DNA of 64,000 bases. It comes from Diaminobutyricimonas sp. LJ205 (GTDB lineage: Bacteria > Actinomycetota > Actinomycetes > Actinomycetales > Microbacteriaceae). The position numbers and the translations under genes were made by a program. The stretch spans positions 2,418,001 through 2,482,000 of the forward strand of contig NZ_CP046619.1 in assembly GCF_009755725.1 (NCBI RefSeq), written 5' to 3'. The notes under the pieces were generated by a model. The model did not search any database. It was not told the DNA's origin and worked only from the letters and a program-made list of their open reading frames with translations. This document shows positions 24,141 to 32,300 of this stretch, piece after piece; position 1 is the first letter of the stretch, and each line of letters opens with the position of its first letter.

Positions 24141-24226
24141 TCATTGGCTCCGCCCCTGAGATTCAGACGTGGTCAGGTCGCCATCTCGGATTTTGCCAGT
24201 GAGGCGGGGATGCGTGACCCACATAG

Positions 24227-24769
24227 TCATCGATTCATACCGATTGCGCGCCGCTGATGCGCGTGCAACGCCTTCTTGTCTGCCTTCATTCGAGCGAGGT
24301 CTGCGACGAACCATGAGACTTGTATGTTCCCCACGCGCCAGTCATTCAACCGTGCCATCACGGCCGCAAACATATCGATCGCCGCTCGCTCACGCTCGAA
24401 TTGCGACCTGCCTTTTGATACGCGCGTTGACTCAAACAACTTTCCCCACGCCCAATCTGCGACGGGGCGCTCTTTCTTCTCGAGAAGCCAGGCAAAGCGC
24501 CACGACTTCGCAAGCATGTCGCTCAAATCGGCTGGAGAACGCGCCTTCTTAGCGGTGTAGGCGACTCGCGCCGCTTCCAGGGTTTCCATCAGGCGTTCCG
24601 CAGCATCCTCGAGTCGTTTGCGCGTCTCGGCCCTCCTCGTTTCTCGTTGTTGAAGTAGGAATAGCCCGATCACACCCGCTAATGCGAGGAGTCCCCCGAT
24701 CAAGCTGGGCGCGACGGCATTGATGAACGCAGCGAGTGTGCCCGGGTCACTCCAGTTCATGGAGCGCAC
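24227..24769 (-). CDS. Membrane-anchored protein of unknown function next to the ABC-3C-like locus
   Basis: 180 residues from GTG; an ATG three codons later is also possible. One transmembrane helix near 19-40 (APSLIGGLLALAGVIGLFLL) is followed by a charged amphipathic segment (RETRRAETRKRLEDAAERLM) that looks coiled-coil, and then a soluble domain with SKGRSQFERERAAIDMFAAV and SWFVADLARMKADKK. I recognise no family. It lies 79 nt downstream of the ATPase gene on the same strand and shares the island's lower GC, so it may be a fourth component or a separate cargo gene. Confidence 0.65.
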   Translation of the reverse strand: MRSMNWSDPGTLAAFINAVAPSLIGGLLALAGVIGLFLLQQRETRRAETRKRLEDAAERLMETLEAARVAYTAKKARSPADLSDMLAKSWRFAWLLEKKERPVADWAWGKLFESTRVSKGRSQFERERAAIDMFAAVMARLNDWRVGNIQVSWFVADLARMKADKKALHAHQRRAIGMNR

Positions 24770-24848
24770 GCTACTTCCCGATGGCAGACCCCTCTACCCC
24801 TCGAGATGAGAGAGGCTGCGATCCGCGTGCGTCCACTCCGCCATGCCA

Positions 24849-26990
24849 CTAGCTGACCGACTTAGGGGTTGTGAGGGCTGACGCGTCGCGACCATCTGCA
24901 TTGTGGATGAGCCCATAGGGCGGCTGGTCTGGATCGGCGGAGTAAGTGACGACGACGGATTCGTCAGCGCGATCGGGCGGCTCATTATCGACGATAATGA
25001 TCTGCGCCTCGGGATGCGCAGCCAACCACGACTCAATGTGCGCATATACGCGTTCCACGATGCTCGCGTGATTTGCTGCAATTTCCGCTTCGTCGCTGCC
25101 GGTAGAGGCTTCACGATTGGACACAGGGCGAAGGTTCTTCTGCGGACTGTCGATAAGCATGAATCCTGGGTGCCCGCCTCCGACTTCGATGGCGAGCTCG
25201 AATATGGAGAGCTGCCATGCCAATGCAATCAGTGTCATCGCGCCCGACGATCCCACTAAGTCATATCGCCGATTCCTCACCACCGGAACAAGATTCTTCT
25301 GCAGCCGCACGCCGCTTACTTTCGGGTACCCAAAAGCCTTTAGCGTGTCCTCGAACCGCGCGCCAAGGGTGGCGAGCAAAACGTCTCTCGATTGTTGAGT
25401 CTGCTCCAGGGCCCGCAAGCGGCCGATCGCATCCTTCAACGCCGCATCGGTTTGGAACACGTGATTCTCTCGCTGCTGCAACTGTAGGAGCAGTCTTCTC
25501 GTTCTTGACAGCCCTGCAAGCGACGACTCGAGCGTCGACGCCCTGGTGGTAAGTACATCGCGCTCGGCAACGAATGGAGCGATGATCGCACTCGTGGATG
25601 CGTCCAAAGCGACCTGCGCCTCCCGAACCGCGATCTCCGCTTTTTCCAACTCTCCGCGAGCGGTATCTGCTTCCGCGCGAACTTCTGCGGCAAACCGCTT
25701 GAGCTGATCCAGTCGCCGCCCGAGCCCCCACCTCTCCCGAGCTAAGAAGGCCTCATCCACGGTCGTCGACTCGTCCTCGCGTGCTCCGTCTTCCTCGTCC
25801 GGTGACAAGCTACTTGGGGTGTCGTGTCCGGTGTGCGTGCTCACGGTCGACCGGCAAAGCGAGCAGGTGCCGTCGACCATGTGGACCGGGGGAAGCTCGG
25901 ACTGGCAAGCGGGACAGTTCGTCACTGATAACGAATCAAATAGACGTCGCGACTCCTGAAGCAACTCGAGCTTTCGGATGTCATCGGCGTACTGGGAGCG
26001 GAGCGGGTCTAGTCGCTTGACTAAAGTTTCCCGCTCTCTGAGCTTGGCCTCGGCCTCTCGCGCGTGCTGAGCAGCGGCATGGAAGCTTTCCCTCGCGTTC
26101 GCGGCAAACTGTGTGGAAGCACTGAGCCTCAGATCGATCGCACGCACTTGGGCGCGAGCGTCCGCCAATTCGACTCGTATCTTGTCGGCCTCATTGTCGA
26201 CAACCGCGAGATCCTGGATTCCGGCATCCGAAAGAAAGCTTCGCAGGCCGCCAAGCGTAGACCGCGCTGTGTTCAACTCCTTGCGAAGCTCATCGATCTG
26301 CCCTGCGATAACTGAAGTATCACCATCATTTACACCAAAAAAGTAGTCCACGACTTGCCGAAGTTTTAGCGACTTGTGCGGATTCTTCTCAAGAACTAGA
26401 TCAGCGTTATCCATCCTCCGGTTCGTGAGGAACCACAGAGGCTGAACGTCACGGAAACTGAGAATGCTGGTGTCCGACTCTTCCTGTGTCGGCGCATCCT
26501 TCAGTCTCACCCCACCCAGCCCGCATATCTGTAACAAGTATTGGGACAGCGACTCCGGGTCGGCCGGATCTGTGGTGAACGACTGAATAGGGCTTTCGGA
26601 GAGATCGTCGTGGCCTCCTCGGTAGAGCCACGCACGCGTGTTCGAATCCCCCAAAGGCCGCTCAATGACGTACGGCGAAGCCCGGACAAGTATGCTGCCG
26701 CCGTCACCGGAGCTCTCAACTTCAGCGATTTCTCTGACTTCGATCGCTAGCTGCGCTGTCCGGACGTTGTCAAGCACTTCATCGTGCTCGGGATGATGTT
26801 TCGCGCCGAGGCAGTAGTCAATGAATTCAAGGATGGTGGTCTTCCCTGTGCTGATCTCGCCAGCAATAATCGAGAGCTGTTGAGCAGTTGACGCAGGACC
26901 AGAGTTGAAGTCGATCAGATACTCGTGCTTTGGACCGACCAACTTGAGAGCTCGAATACGAATGGGCGGGATTTCACGCGAAGCATTCAT
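24849..26990 (-). CDS. Rad50/SMC-like ATPase with zinc hook, ABC-3C-type
   Basis: 713 residues from the ATG at 26990, which overlaps the upstream stop as ATGA. Walker A is SIIAGEISTGKTTILEFIDY near residue 48. A first coiled coil (about 225-335) leads to a zinc-hook-like insert CPACQSELPPVHMVDG with a second CxxC (CSLC), then a second coiled coil (about 425-560). The C-terminal lobe has SSGAMTLIALAWQLSIFELA, a signature-like helix, and GFMLIDSPQKNL as Walker B with the Asp-Ser-Pro of this group. It is a DNA-repair-like ABC ATPase acting as the motor/sensor of the three-gene system. Activity is inferred. Confidence 0.85.
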   Translation of the reverse strand: MNASREIPPIRIRALKLVGPKHEYLIDFNSGPASTAQQLSIIAGEISTGKTTILEFIDYCLGAKHHPEHDEVLDNVRTAQLAIEVREIAEVESSGDGGSILVRASPYVIERPLGDSNTRAWLYRGGHDDLSESPIQSFTTDPADPESLSQYLLQICGLGGVRLKDAPTQEESDTSILSFRDVQPLWFLTNRRMDNADLVLEKNPHKSLKLRQVVDYFFGVNDGDTSVIAGQIDELRKELNTARSTLGGLRSFLSDAGIQDLAVVDNEADKIRVELADARAQVRAIDLRLSASTQFAANARESFHAAAQHAREAEAKLRERETLVKRLDPLRSQYADDIRKLELLQESRRLFDSLSVTNCPACQSELPPVHMVDGTCSLCRSTVSTHTGHDTPSSLSPDEEDGAREDESTTVDEAFLARERWGLGRRLDQLKRFAAEVRAEADTARGELEKAEIAVREAQVALDASTSAIIAPFVAERDVLTTRASTLESSLAGLSRTRRLLLQLQQRENHVFQTDAALKDAIGRLRALEQTQQSRDVLLATLGARFEDTLKAFGYPKVSGVRLQKNLVPVVRNRRYDLVGSSGAMTLIALAWQLSIFELAIEVGGGHPGFMLIDSPQKNLRPVSNREASTGSDEAEIAANHASIVERVYAHIESWLAAHPEAQIIIVDNEPPDRADESVVVTYSADPDQPPYGLIHNADGRDASALTTPKSVS

Positions 26991-27595
26991 TGTTCGCTCC
27001 AAGGCGCCATTAGAAAGGCCGGGTCATCGGGTGGCGACACATGTTCCAGGTCGAGCAGGTCGAACAACAGAGGATCCGCGCGTAGCCAAACGCCAAGCTG
27101 CTGTCGCAATGCTGCGTCACTCAGTCGGGCCACAACGGGACCAACAACTTTAAGGCTTGAACGAAATGCGTCGGCGTACGTCGAGGTCATCTCGGCTGCG
27201 ACTGTCATCCCGAGGGGTGTTGCGTCGAGAACGCGCCTTCCGCCGACAACGCGCAGAGAGACGAGGCCGAATGCCACCAACCTGTTGAGATCACTGAAGA
27301 GGCGCTCCCGTCGGGTGGCATATCTCTGCCCCGGGGCTGCATACGAGAGCGAATGAGTACCGAATCCCGCGAGCCTGAGTCTCGTGGCAAGCTCCTCATC
27401 CTCGTCAAAGACGAGGAAAGGGTTGGCCGCCAGGAACTCGACGATTGCCAACCGCTCAAGATCGAGTGATTGTTGCGACGGGAATTCCGCTGCGATGGTT
27501 ATCAGCAGCTGCGCCATGCGGAACTCTGCGACAGCGTCCGCGCGAAGGTAAGCACCGCTTGGCGCGAACAAGTCATCGTCTACCTCAGACAGCAT
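26987..27595 (-). CDS. ABC-3C middle-component-like protein
   Basis: 202 residues from the ATG at 27595; the start overlaps the upstream stop by 11 nt and its own stop overlaps the ATPase start. It is a helical protein: YLRADAVAEFRMAQLLITIA, then SLDLERLAIVEFLAANPFLV, and a winged-helix-like core RLFSDLNRLVAFGLVSLRVV with GGRRVLDATPLGMTVAAE. That layout (helical start, a His/Ser-Tyr block, a DNA-binding-like wing, a C-terminal helix) is what I know from the middle components of ABC-three-component systems, which bridge effector and ATPase. Family membership is inferred. Confidence 0.7.
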   Translation of the reverse strand: MLSEVDDDLFAPSGAYLRADAVAEFRMAQLLITIAAEFPSQQSLDLERLAIVEFLAANPFLVFDEDEELATRLRLAGFGTHSLSYAAPGQRYATRRERLFSDLNRLVAFGLVSLRVVGGRRVLDATPLGMTVAAEMTSTYADAFRSSLKVVGPVVARLSDAALRQQLGVWLRADPLLFDLLDLEHVSPPDDPAFLMAPWSEQ

Positions 27596-28721
27596 TATCA
27601 GCCTCCGTGCTTTGATCGGTGAAGTGCCTCGAAGAGGGGGCTGAACTCGATCCCAGCGCCACCAGAGCACCTTGCTCCGTATCGAGGGATGCTGTACCGG
27701 ATGCCACCGTTACATCGGACGTCCACTCTGGCGCAGGCGCGGCATGCTCCGCTGCAATAGCTCTCCAGGTTCGCACCCAGCCTGCACGTTGGCTCTCAAC
27801 GGCTTGGTGCATGATCCCGAAACCATGGATTGGCGAAGCTCGCAGCGCTTTGGATTCGGGCGCGTGTTTTTGTTCGATGTCATCCATTACCCCTTTGTAG
27901 AGGCCGGGAAATTGGTCGCCGCTCTCGCGCTGGGCGGCATCGTTGTAGTGGTGCGACCATGTCGCCCGCACTCGAAGTCGCCAGTTGCGTAACCGCTCGA
28001 TTTCCGCCGGCACGCCTTTGTCCTCGATCTCCTGGGTCAAGATTTCGGCGTTGAAGAACGCCTCACGGGCCTGCGAGGTTTCCATCAACTCCGCCGCATG
28101 CATCTGCCTAACGAAGAGCGTGTCGTCGTAGCGTGTCTCGTCTTCGAGGTCGGCGAGCGCACGGGTTCCGCCCTCCGCCGGCTCCCCATCCAAGACGAAC
28201 ACGGGGGCGAAGTAGCCGTTCCGGAGATCGGTGCCCGCATCTGAAAGCAAACGCCGACGAAGCTCCCCCTCATCCCACAGGGACTTGATCACACCGTCCT
28301 TGCTGTTGCGTTTGACCCATCCCTGCCACCACTTCAGATTGGGGGCATCAAGCGTGCATGGCAGACAGAGGGTCCAACTCCGCAACTTATATCCGTTTGT
28401 TTCCGCTGCCTTCATTGCCGACGCGTAGGAATCGCGTATGTCCTGCTGCTGAGTCTTCCCGAAGCCGTCAATGAAGTACTTCGCTTGCCAGACGAAGACC
28501 TCTCCACCTCGTGTGAGTTCGCCTACGAAAGCGTCTATCCCCCAGTCGCCAGGGTTTGCCTTCACCGAATGAACATCGGGGTGGACAAGGGAGACAACGT
28601 CTTCAACGAGTTGTTCGAATGCGTCTCTCGCAGCTTCTCGACTCCCCAAGCGTTGTACGAGAAACTCAAACTTGATCAGCCCTGACCCCACAACCTGTAC
28701 CGTCGCGGCCATCGACAGCAT
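27585..28721 (-). CDS. Restriction-endonuclease-like effector of the three-gene system
   Basis: 378 residues; ATG at 28721, with a second in-frame ATG at 28712 that has a better-spaced GGGGG. The N-terminal 120 residues resemble a PD-(D/E)xK nuclease: ARDAFEQLVEDVVSLVHPDV, then NPGDWGIDAFVGEL with the catalytic Asp and FVWQAKYFIDGFG with Q-x-K in place of E-x-K. A helical middle follows (AELMETSQAREAFFNAEILT), and the C-terminal part should contact the middle component. It opens the operon. DNA cleavage is the family expectation; no target can be read from sequence. Confidence 0.78.
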   Translation of the reverse strand: MLSMAATVQVVGSGLIKFEFLVQRLGSREAARDAFEQLVEDVVSLVHPDVHSVKANPGDWGIDAFVGELTRGGEVFVWQAKYFIDGFGKTQQQDIRDSYASAMKAAETNGYKLRSWTLCLPCTLDAPNLKWWQGWVKRNSKDGVIKSLWDEGELRRRLLSDAGTDLRNGYFAPVFVLDGEPAEGGTRALADLEDETRYDDTLFVRQMHAAELMETSQAREAFFNAEILTQEIEDKGVPAEIERLRNWRLRVRATWSHHYNDAAQRESGDQFPGLYKGVMDDIEQKHAPESKALRASPIHGFGIMHQAVESQRAGWVRTWRAIAAEHAAPAPEWTSDVTVASGTASLDTEQGALVALGSSSAPSSRHFTDQSTEADNAV

Positions 28722-28859
28722 CCCCCATTGGATTGCAAACTAGCGTGAAAACGCACGTCCCCCGTGCGTCTCGCTTGATACTATCTGCTGCTTAGAGCGC
28801 GAGCCGCACACCATCGTTCGCCGGTTGAACCGACAGCGCGCTCCTCAGACATCACGCAG

Positions 28860-28931
28860 TGCCCCTGGAGGGACTCGAACCCCCAACCCTTTCCTTAGGA
28901 CGGAACTGCTCTTCCATTGAGCTACAGAGGC
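28860..28931 (-). tRNA. tRNA-Arg (anticodon CCT)
   Basis: Minus-strand cloverleaf of 72 nt: acceptor GCCTCTG/CAGGGGC, D-stem GCTC/GAGC, anticodon loop GTCCTAA, T-arm GGGGG-TTCGAGT-CCCTC and discriminator A. CCA is not encoded. The first anticodon-stem pair is G-A. The 3' end faces the low-GC island, the orientation used by tRNA-targeting integrative elements. Confidence 0.9.
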
Positions 28932-28971
28932 TGACCGGTTGAGTTTAGCGAAGTACTGGGGTGGTGTGGTT

Positions 28972-29052
28972 TCGAGACGCGCGCGACTCCGTCGCCCGCT
29001 CCTCAACCACCGGGAGTGCGGGTCTCGGCAAGCTCGACCAGCGGATGGGGCC
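28972..29052. repeat. Dispersed GTTTCGAGACGCG and GGTCTCGGCAAGCTCGACCAG repeats side by side
   Basis: A reversed member of the GAGGAGCGC family (ending CGCTCCTCAACCACCGG) is joined to a CTCGGCAAGCTCGACCAGCGG unit. They fill the space between tRNA-Arg and the DUF1772 gene. Confidence 0.7.
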
Positions 29053-29062
29053 GCGGCGCTCC

Positions 29063-29530
29063 TCAACCACCGGACAGGGCCAGGAGCGCCGCACCTGCCA
29101 AAGCAAACACCGCCCGCAGGTGGTTCGCACGGGACCACGGACGGTCGAACGCCTTCCATGCGGCATCCGCTCCCCCAGCATCGGCACGGGCTAGCGCGTT
29201 GTTCCTGGGAACGTTCGCCACGACCGTTGTGACGAACGACGCCAGAGCTAGCGCCGAGCCGATAGCTCGCGCCGGGTTCGAGCCAGCCGGCCCAGACGCC
29301 AGCTCGGTCACCAGCACCGCGGACGCCGCGGCCGCCCCACCGAAGAACACCGTCATGAACGGCGCTCGCACCGCGTGCTCGTTGATCCGCTGCATGCTGG
29401 CCACCGCCTCCGCGGCCGGCCGCGTCCGCAGGACGGGCGAGACCATCGCCGAGAACGCCAGGTAGACGCCGCCGGCTGCCCCAGCACCGACGGCTGCCGA
29501 CGCGGTCACCGCCGTCTCGATCGCGCTCAT
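29063..29530 (-). CDS. DUF1772-family membrane protein
   Basis: 155 residues from the ATG at 29530. Four hydrophobic stretches: about 5-28 (TASAAVGAGAAGGVYLAFSA), 55-75, 85-105 and 135-153. MQRINEHAVRAPFMTVFFGG and the final WSRANHLRAVFALAGAALLA match the DUF1772 (anthrone-oxygenase-like) family. The start overlaps the upstream stop as ATGA, so it is coupled to the NAD(P)-binding protein at 29527. It may act on the same small molecule; chemistry unknown. Confidence 0.85.
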   Translation of the reverse strand: MSAIETAVTASAAVGAGAAGGVYLAFSAMVSPVLRTRPAAEAVASMQRINEHAVRAPFMTVFFGGAAAASAVLVTELASGPAGSNPARAIGSALALASFVTTVVANVPRNNALARADAGGADAAWKAFDRPWSRANHLRAVFALAGAALLALSGG

Positions 29531-30369
29531 GAGGCCACCTGACCTTCCACGTCCCAAACACCGGATGCGGCGGCGCGACGCGCGTACTCGGCGAAGTCGG
29601 TTGCCGGACGGCCGAGCGCCGCCTCGAGGTCGCCGGTCAGAGACTCGTTGCGGCCGTCGAGGATCGACTCGAACAGTTCGGCCAGCGGCGCCGCTTCCTC
29701 TGAGGGGATGCCGTCGGCGGCGACATCCGCCACGAACTCGGCTGGCGTGCTCGGCACGTATTCGATCGAGCGGCCGGTGGCGCGGGAGAGTTCGTCCGCG
29801 ACATCCGCCAGCGACAGCAGCCGCGGCCCGGTCAGCTCGTAGACGCGGCCCGCGTGGCCGTCGTCGACGAGCGCCGTGGTGGCGACGTCGGCGAGGTCAT
29901 CGAGGTCGACGAACGGTTCGCGCACGGTGCCGGCGGGCAGCAGCAGCCGCCCGCGCAGCACCGGCCCGAGCAGGAAGTGCTCGCTGAAGTTCTGCGCGAA
30001 CCAGGACGAGCGCACCACGGTCCACTCATCCGTGGCCTGCTGGATCGCCTGCTCGCTGGCCAGGGCGCCCTCCTCGCCGCGGCCGGAGAGGATGACCAGC
30101 CGACGCACATCGCGGCGGCGGGCGTGCTCGGCGAAGTCGGCGATCAGGTCGGAAACGCCCGGGAAGGCCAGATCGGGCGAGTAGCAGACATAGGCGGCCG
30201 AGACGCCGGTGAGCGCGGCGTCCCAGGTCGACGGGTCGTCCCAGTCGAACGGCTGCGCGGCCGAGCGCGAGCCGATCCGGGTGGGGATGCCACGTGCGTG
30301 AAGACGGTTGACGATGCGCTGGCCGGTGCGACCGGTGCCGCCGAGAACGAGAACTGTGTTTTCTGTCAT
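29527..30369 (-). CDS. NmrA-like NAD(P)-binding protein
   Basis: 280 residues from the ATG at 30369 (AGGGG 4 nt upstream). VLVLGGTGRTGQRIVNRL is the GGxGxxG Rossmann motif of atypical SDRs, RLVILSGRGEEGAL and WTVVRSSWFAQNFSEHFLLG are standard for the NmrA/NAD(P)H-azoreductase-like branch, and the tail matches ergot/NmrA-like sugar epimerase relatives. The catalytic Tyr-Lys pair is missing, so it is either a redox sensor or a quinone reductase. It is divergent from an AraC regulator 81 nt away that probably controls it. Confidence 0.87.
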   Translation of the reverse strand: MTENTVLVLGGTGRTGQRIVNRLHARGIPTRIGSRSAAQPFDWDDPSTWDAALTGVSAAYVCYSPDLAFPGVSDLIADFAEHARRRDVRRLVILSGRGEEGALASEQAIQQATDEWTVVRSSWFAQNFSEHFLLGPVLRGRLLLPAGTVREPFVDLDDLADVATTALVDDGHAGRVYELTGPRLLSLADVADELSRATGRSIEYVPSTPAEFVADVAADGIPSEEAAPLAELFESILDGRNESLTGDLEAALGRPATDFAEYARRAAASGVWDVEGQVAS

Positions 30370-30450
30370 GCCCCTAGACAATCAACGTCCTTCCAGATGA
30401 TGAATAGCTCAGGCTGTCGATTGCATACGGCATCGTCTAGAGTCATCCGC

Positions 30451-31398
30451 ATGGACCCACTCAGCCACCTGCTCACTGGACCCCGCGCCCAGCGTGCCTT
30501 CGCGCTGCGCGTCGTGATGGACCCGCCGTGGGGCATCGACGTGCGCGACGAGGCACCGCTCACCCTGATCGCGATGGTCGCGGGCACCGCCTGGCTGACC
30601 GGCGCGGACCCGGTACTGCTCGAGGCCGGCGACGTCGCCATCGTGCGCGGACCCGCCCCGTACACGGTCGCCGACTCCCCGGACCGTGCGGCCGGCATCA
30701 TCATCCACCCCGACCAGCGCTGCACCACGCTCGCCGGCGAGAGCGTCCAGCTCAGCATGAGCCACGGCCTGCGCACCTGGGGCAACGCCGCCACCGGGCA
30801 GACCACGATGCTGATCGGCACCTACCAAAGCGACGCGCAGATCGGCGCCACAGTCGCCGCGTCGCTGCCGGATGTCGCGGTCATCCGCGCCGGCGGCCTC
30901 GACCCGGCGCTCCTGCGCCTGCTCGACGCCGAGATCACCACCGACGACCCCGGCCAGGGCGGCACCGTCGACCGGCTGCTCGACGTGGTGCTGGTGCACG
31001 CCATGCGGGCGTGGGCGAACGAGCATCCGGATGCCGCCTCCGGATGGCTCGCCGGAAGCCGCGACCCGCTCGTCGCCAACGCCCTCGACCTGCTGCACGA
31101 ATCCCCCGCCGCGGACTGGACCATCGACAGCCTCGCCGCCCGCCTGGCCGTGTCGCGGGCGACGCTGGCGCACCGCTTCCGTGCCGCGGTCGGCGAACCA
31201 CCGATGGGCTACCTGACCAGGTGGCGGATGCTGCTGGCCAGCGAGTTGCTCGCCGCTCCGTCGCTCACGACTGCTGCGATCGCTGAGCGGGTCGGGTATG
31301 GGAGTCCGTTCGCGCTGAGCACGGCGTTCAAGCGGCAGTTCGGGCAGAGCCCGACGGAGTATCGGCGGGGTCTTGTGGACACCGCGCGTGGTGCTTGA
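30451..31398 (+). CDS. AraC-family regulator with N-terminal cupin
   Basis: 315 residues from the ATG at 30451; TAGAGT seven bases before it suggests a leaderless transcript. The N-terminal half is the cupin sensor common in the AraC_binding_6 group (GTAWLTGADPVLLEAGDVAI, VADSPDRAAGIIIHPDQRCT). The double helix-turn-helix occupies the last 100 residues: LAARLAVSRATLAHRFRAAV, GEPPMGYLTRWRMLLASELL and IAERVGYGSPFALSTAFKRQ. It is divergent from the NmrA/DUF1772 pair, the classic arrangement for local activation or repression. Confidence 0.9.
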   Translation: MDPLSHLLTGPRAQRAFALRVVMDPPWGIDVRDEAPLTLIAMVAGTAWLTGADPVLLEAGDVAIVRGPAPYTVADSPDRAAGIIIHPDQRCTTLAGESVQLSMSHGLRTWGNAATGQTTMLIGTYQSDAQIGATVAASLPDVAVIRAGGLDPALLRLLDAEITTDDPGQGGTVDRLLDVVLVHAMRAWANEHPDAASGWLAGSRDPLVANALDLLHESPAADWTIDSLAARLAVSRATLAHRFRAAVGEPPMGYLTRWRMLLASELLAAPSLTTAAIAERVGYGSPFALSTAFKRQFGQSPTEYRRGLVDTARGA

Positions 31399-31407
31399 CC
31401 TCGTTGG

Positions 31408-31849
31408 CTACCGTTCGGCTTTCCACAGGATCTGACGGATCGGCCCCTCTCGGGACTTCGACTCGACGAACTCATACGACTCTTGGACGATCTGCTCGAG
31501 CACTGGCAACTCGACATCGCTGAGGCGCCGGATGTACAGGCAATATCCGGTCGTTGAGTGCTTGCGCAGTCTTGCCAGCAGCTCCGCGTGGCGTGCCGTG
31601 CCATCCATGAGGTAGATGGTCAGTTTTGCCTCTTCGCGGATAGAAGCCGATCGTGTGACCGTCGCCTTCGCGCCCACTGTCGTACTTGTAGTGGTAGGTG
31701 CCGAACCCGATGGTGCCGACATTCCATAGCGTTGGCTCGTGCCCAGTTATCCGCTGCATCATTTCGATCAGCGTCTCGCTGTCTTTGGCTGACTGCTCGT
31801 CAAGCGAAGCGAGAAAGTCGGCGACTGAGCGGTCGTTGGTGTCGGTCAT
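31408..31849 (-). pseudogene. DUF1801 domain gene with a single-base frameshift
   Basis: The first frame reads MTDTNDRSVADFLASLDEQS through GHTIGFYPRRGK and then leaves the family. The neighbouring frame continues from KLTIYLMDGTARHAELLARL through SDVELPVLEQIVQESYEFVE to the stop. Removing one A from the AAAA run (T-run 31624-31627 on the plus strand) joins them into a normal DUF1801 protein of about 146 residues. It is either a true disruption or a homopolymer sequencing error. DUF1801 proteins are small and uncharacterised. It stands alone. Confidence 0.8.
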
Positions 31850-31880
31850 TTCCCCTGTGCTCACGCATCTCTGAAGATGC

Positions 31881-32198
31881 TCAAATCATCTGCTGGTAAT
31901 GGCGCACGCGGTTGTCCCGTTCCACGAGGTACATCTCGTCCTCCGGATAGAACACGGCACGCTCGACATCGGTGCCGGCGAATCGAGTGATCGCTTCGAG
32001 CGACTCCCACCGAGTGACAGTGGTGATTTCGGTGCGACCGCCCTCAAGGTCGCGCGCGAGCAGCCAGGCGTCGAGGTTGCCCGGAGTAGCGCGATAGGCG
32101 GCCATCCCCGTGCCCTCCAGATAGTCGACGTAAGCATCCCGGTCCTCGGTACGCACGACGCCGCTCCACATGCGCACTACCGCTCGCTGATCAGCCAT
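31881..32198 (-). CDS. Small dimeric alpha-beta-barrel protein, ABM-like
   Basis: 105 residues from the ATG at 32198. Two halves show the ferredoxin-like pattern of antibiotic-biosynthesis-monooxygenase (ABM)-type proteins: VVRMWSGVVRTEDRDAYVDY, then LLARDLEGGRTEITTVTRWE and AITRFAGTDVERAVFYPEDE. Such proteins form dimeric barrels and range from heme- or quinol-binding enzymes to inactive binders. No catalytic residue can be assigned. It is a single gene between the broken DUF1801 gene and a divergent membrane protein. Confidence 0.7.
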   Translation of the reverse strand: MADQRAVVRMWSGVVRTEDRDAYVDYLEGTGMAAYRATPGNLDAWLLARDLEGGRTEITTVTRWESLEAITRFAGTDVERAVFYPEDEMYLVERDNRVRHYQQMI

Positions 32199-32300
32199 GA
32201 CTCCAGCATGCGCCAGGTGCCACTCGACCACCCGGAGAGAAGCTGATAGCTTTCAGGCACTTCGCGTATTCGAAGGTTTTTCACAGGAGAAGGGCTGGAA

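Noticed and set aside
24148..24162. Possible attachment-site copy of the tRNA-Arg 3' end
   Set aside because: Only about 7 nt (GCCCCTG) match the tRNA end; this is expected by chance in GC-rich DNA and no integrase is present.
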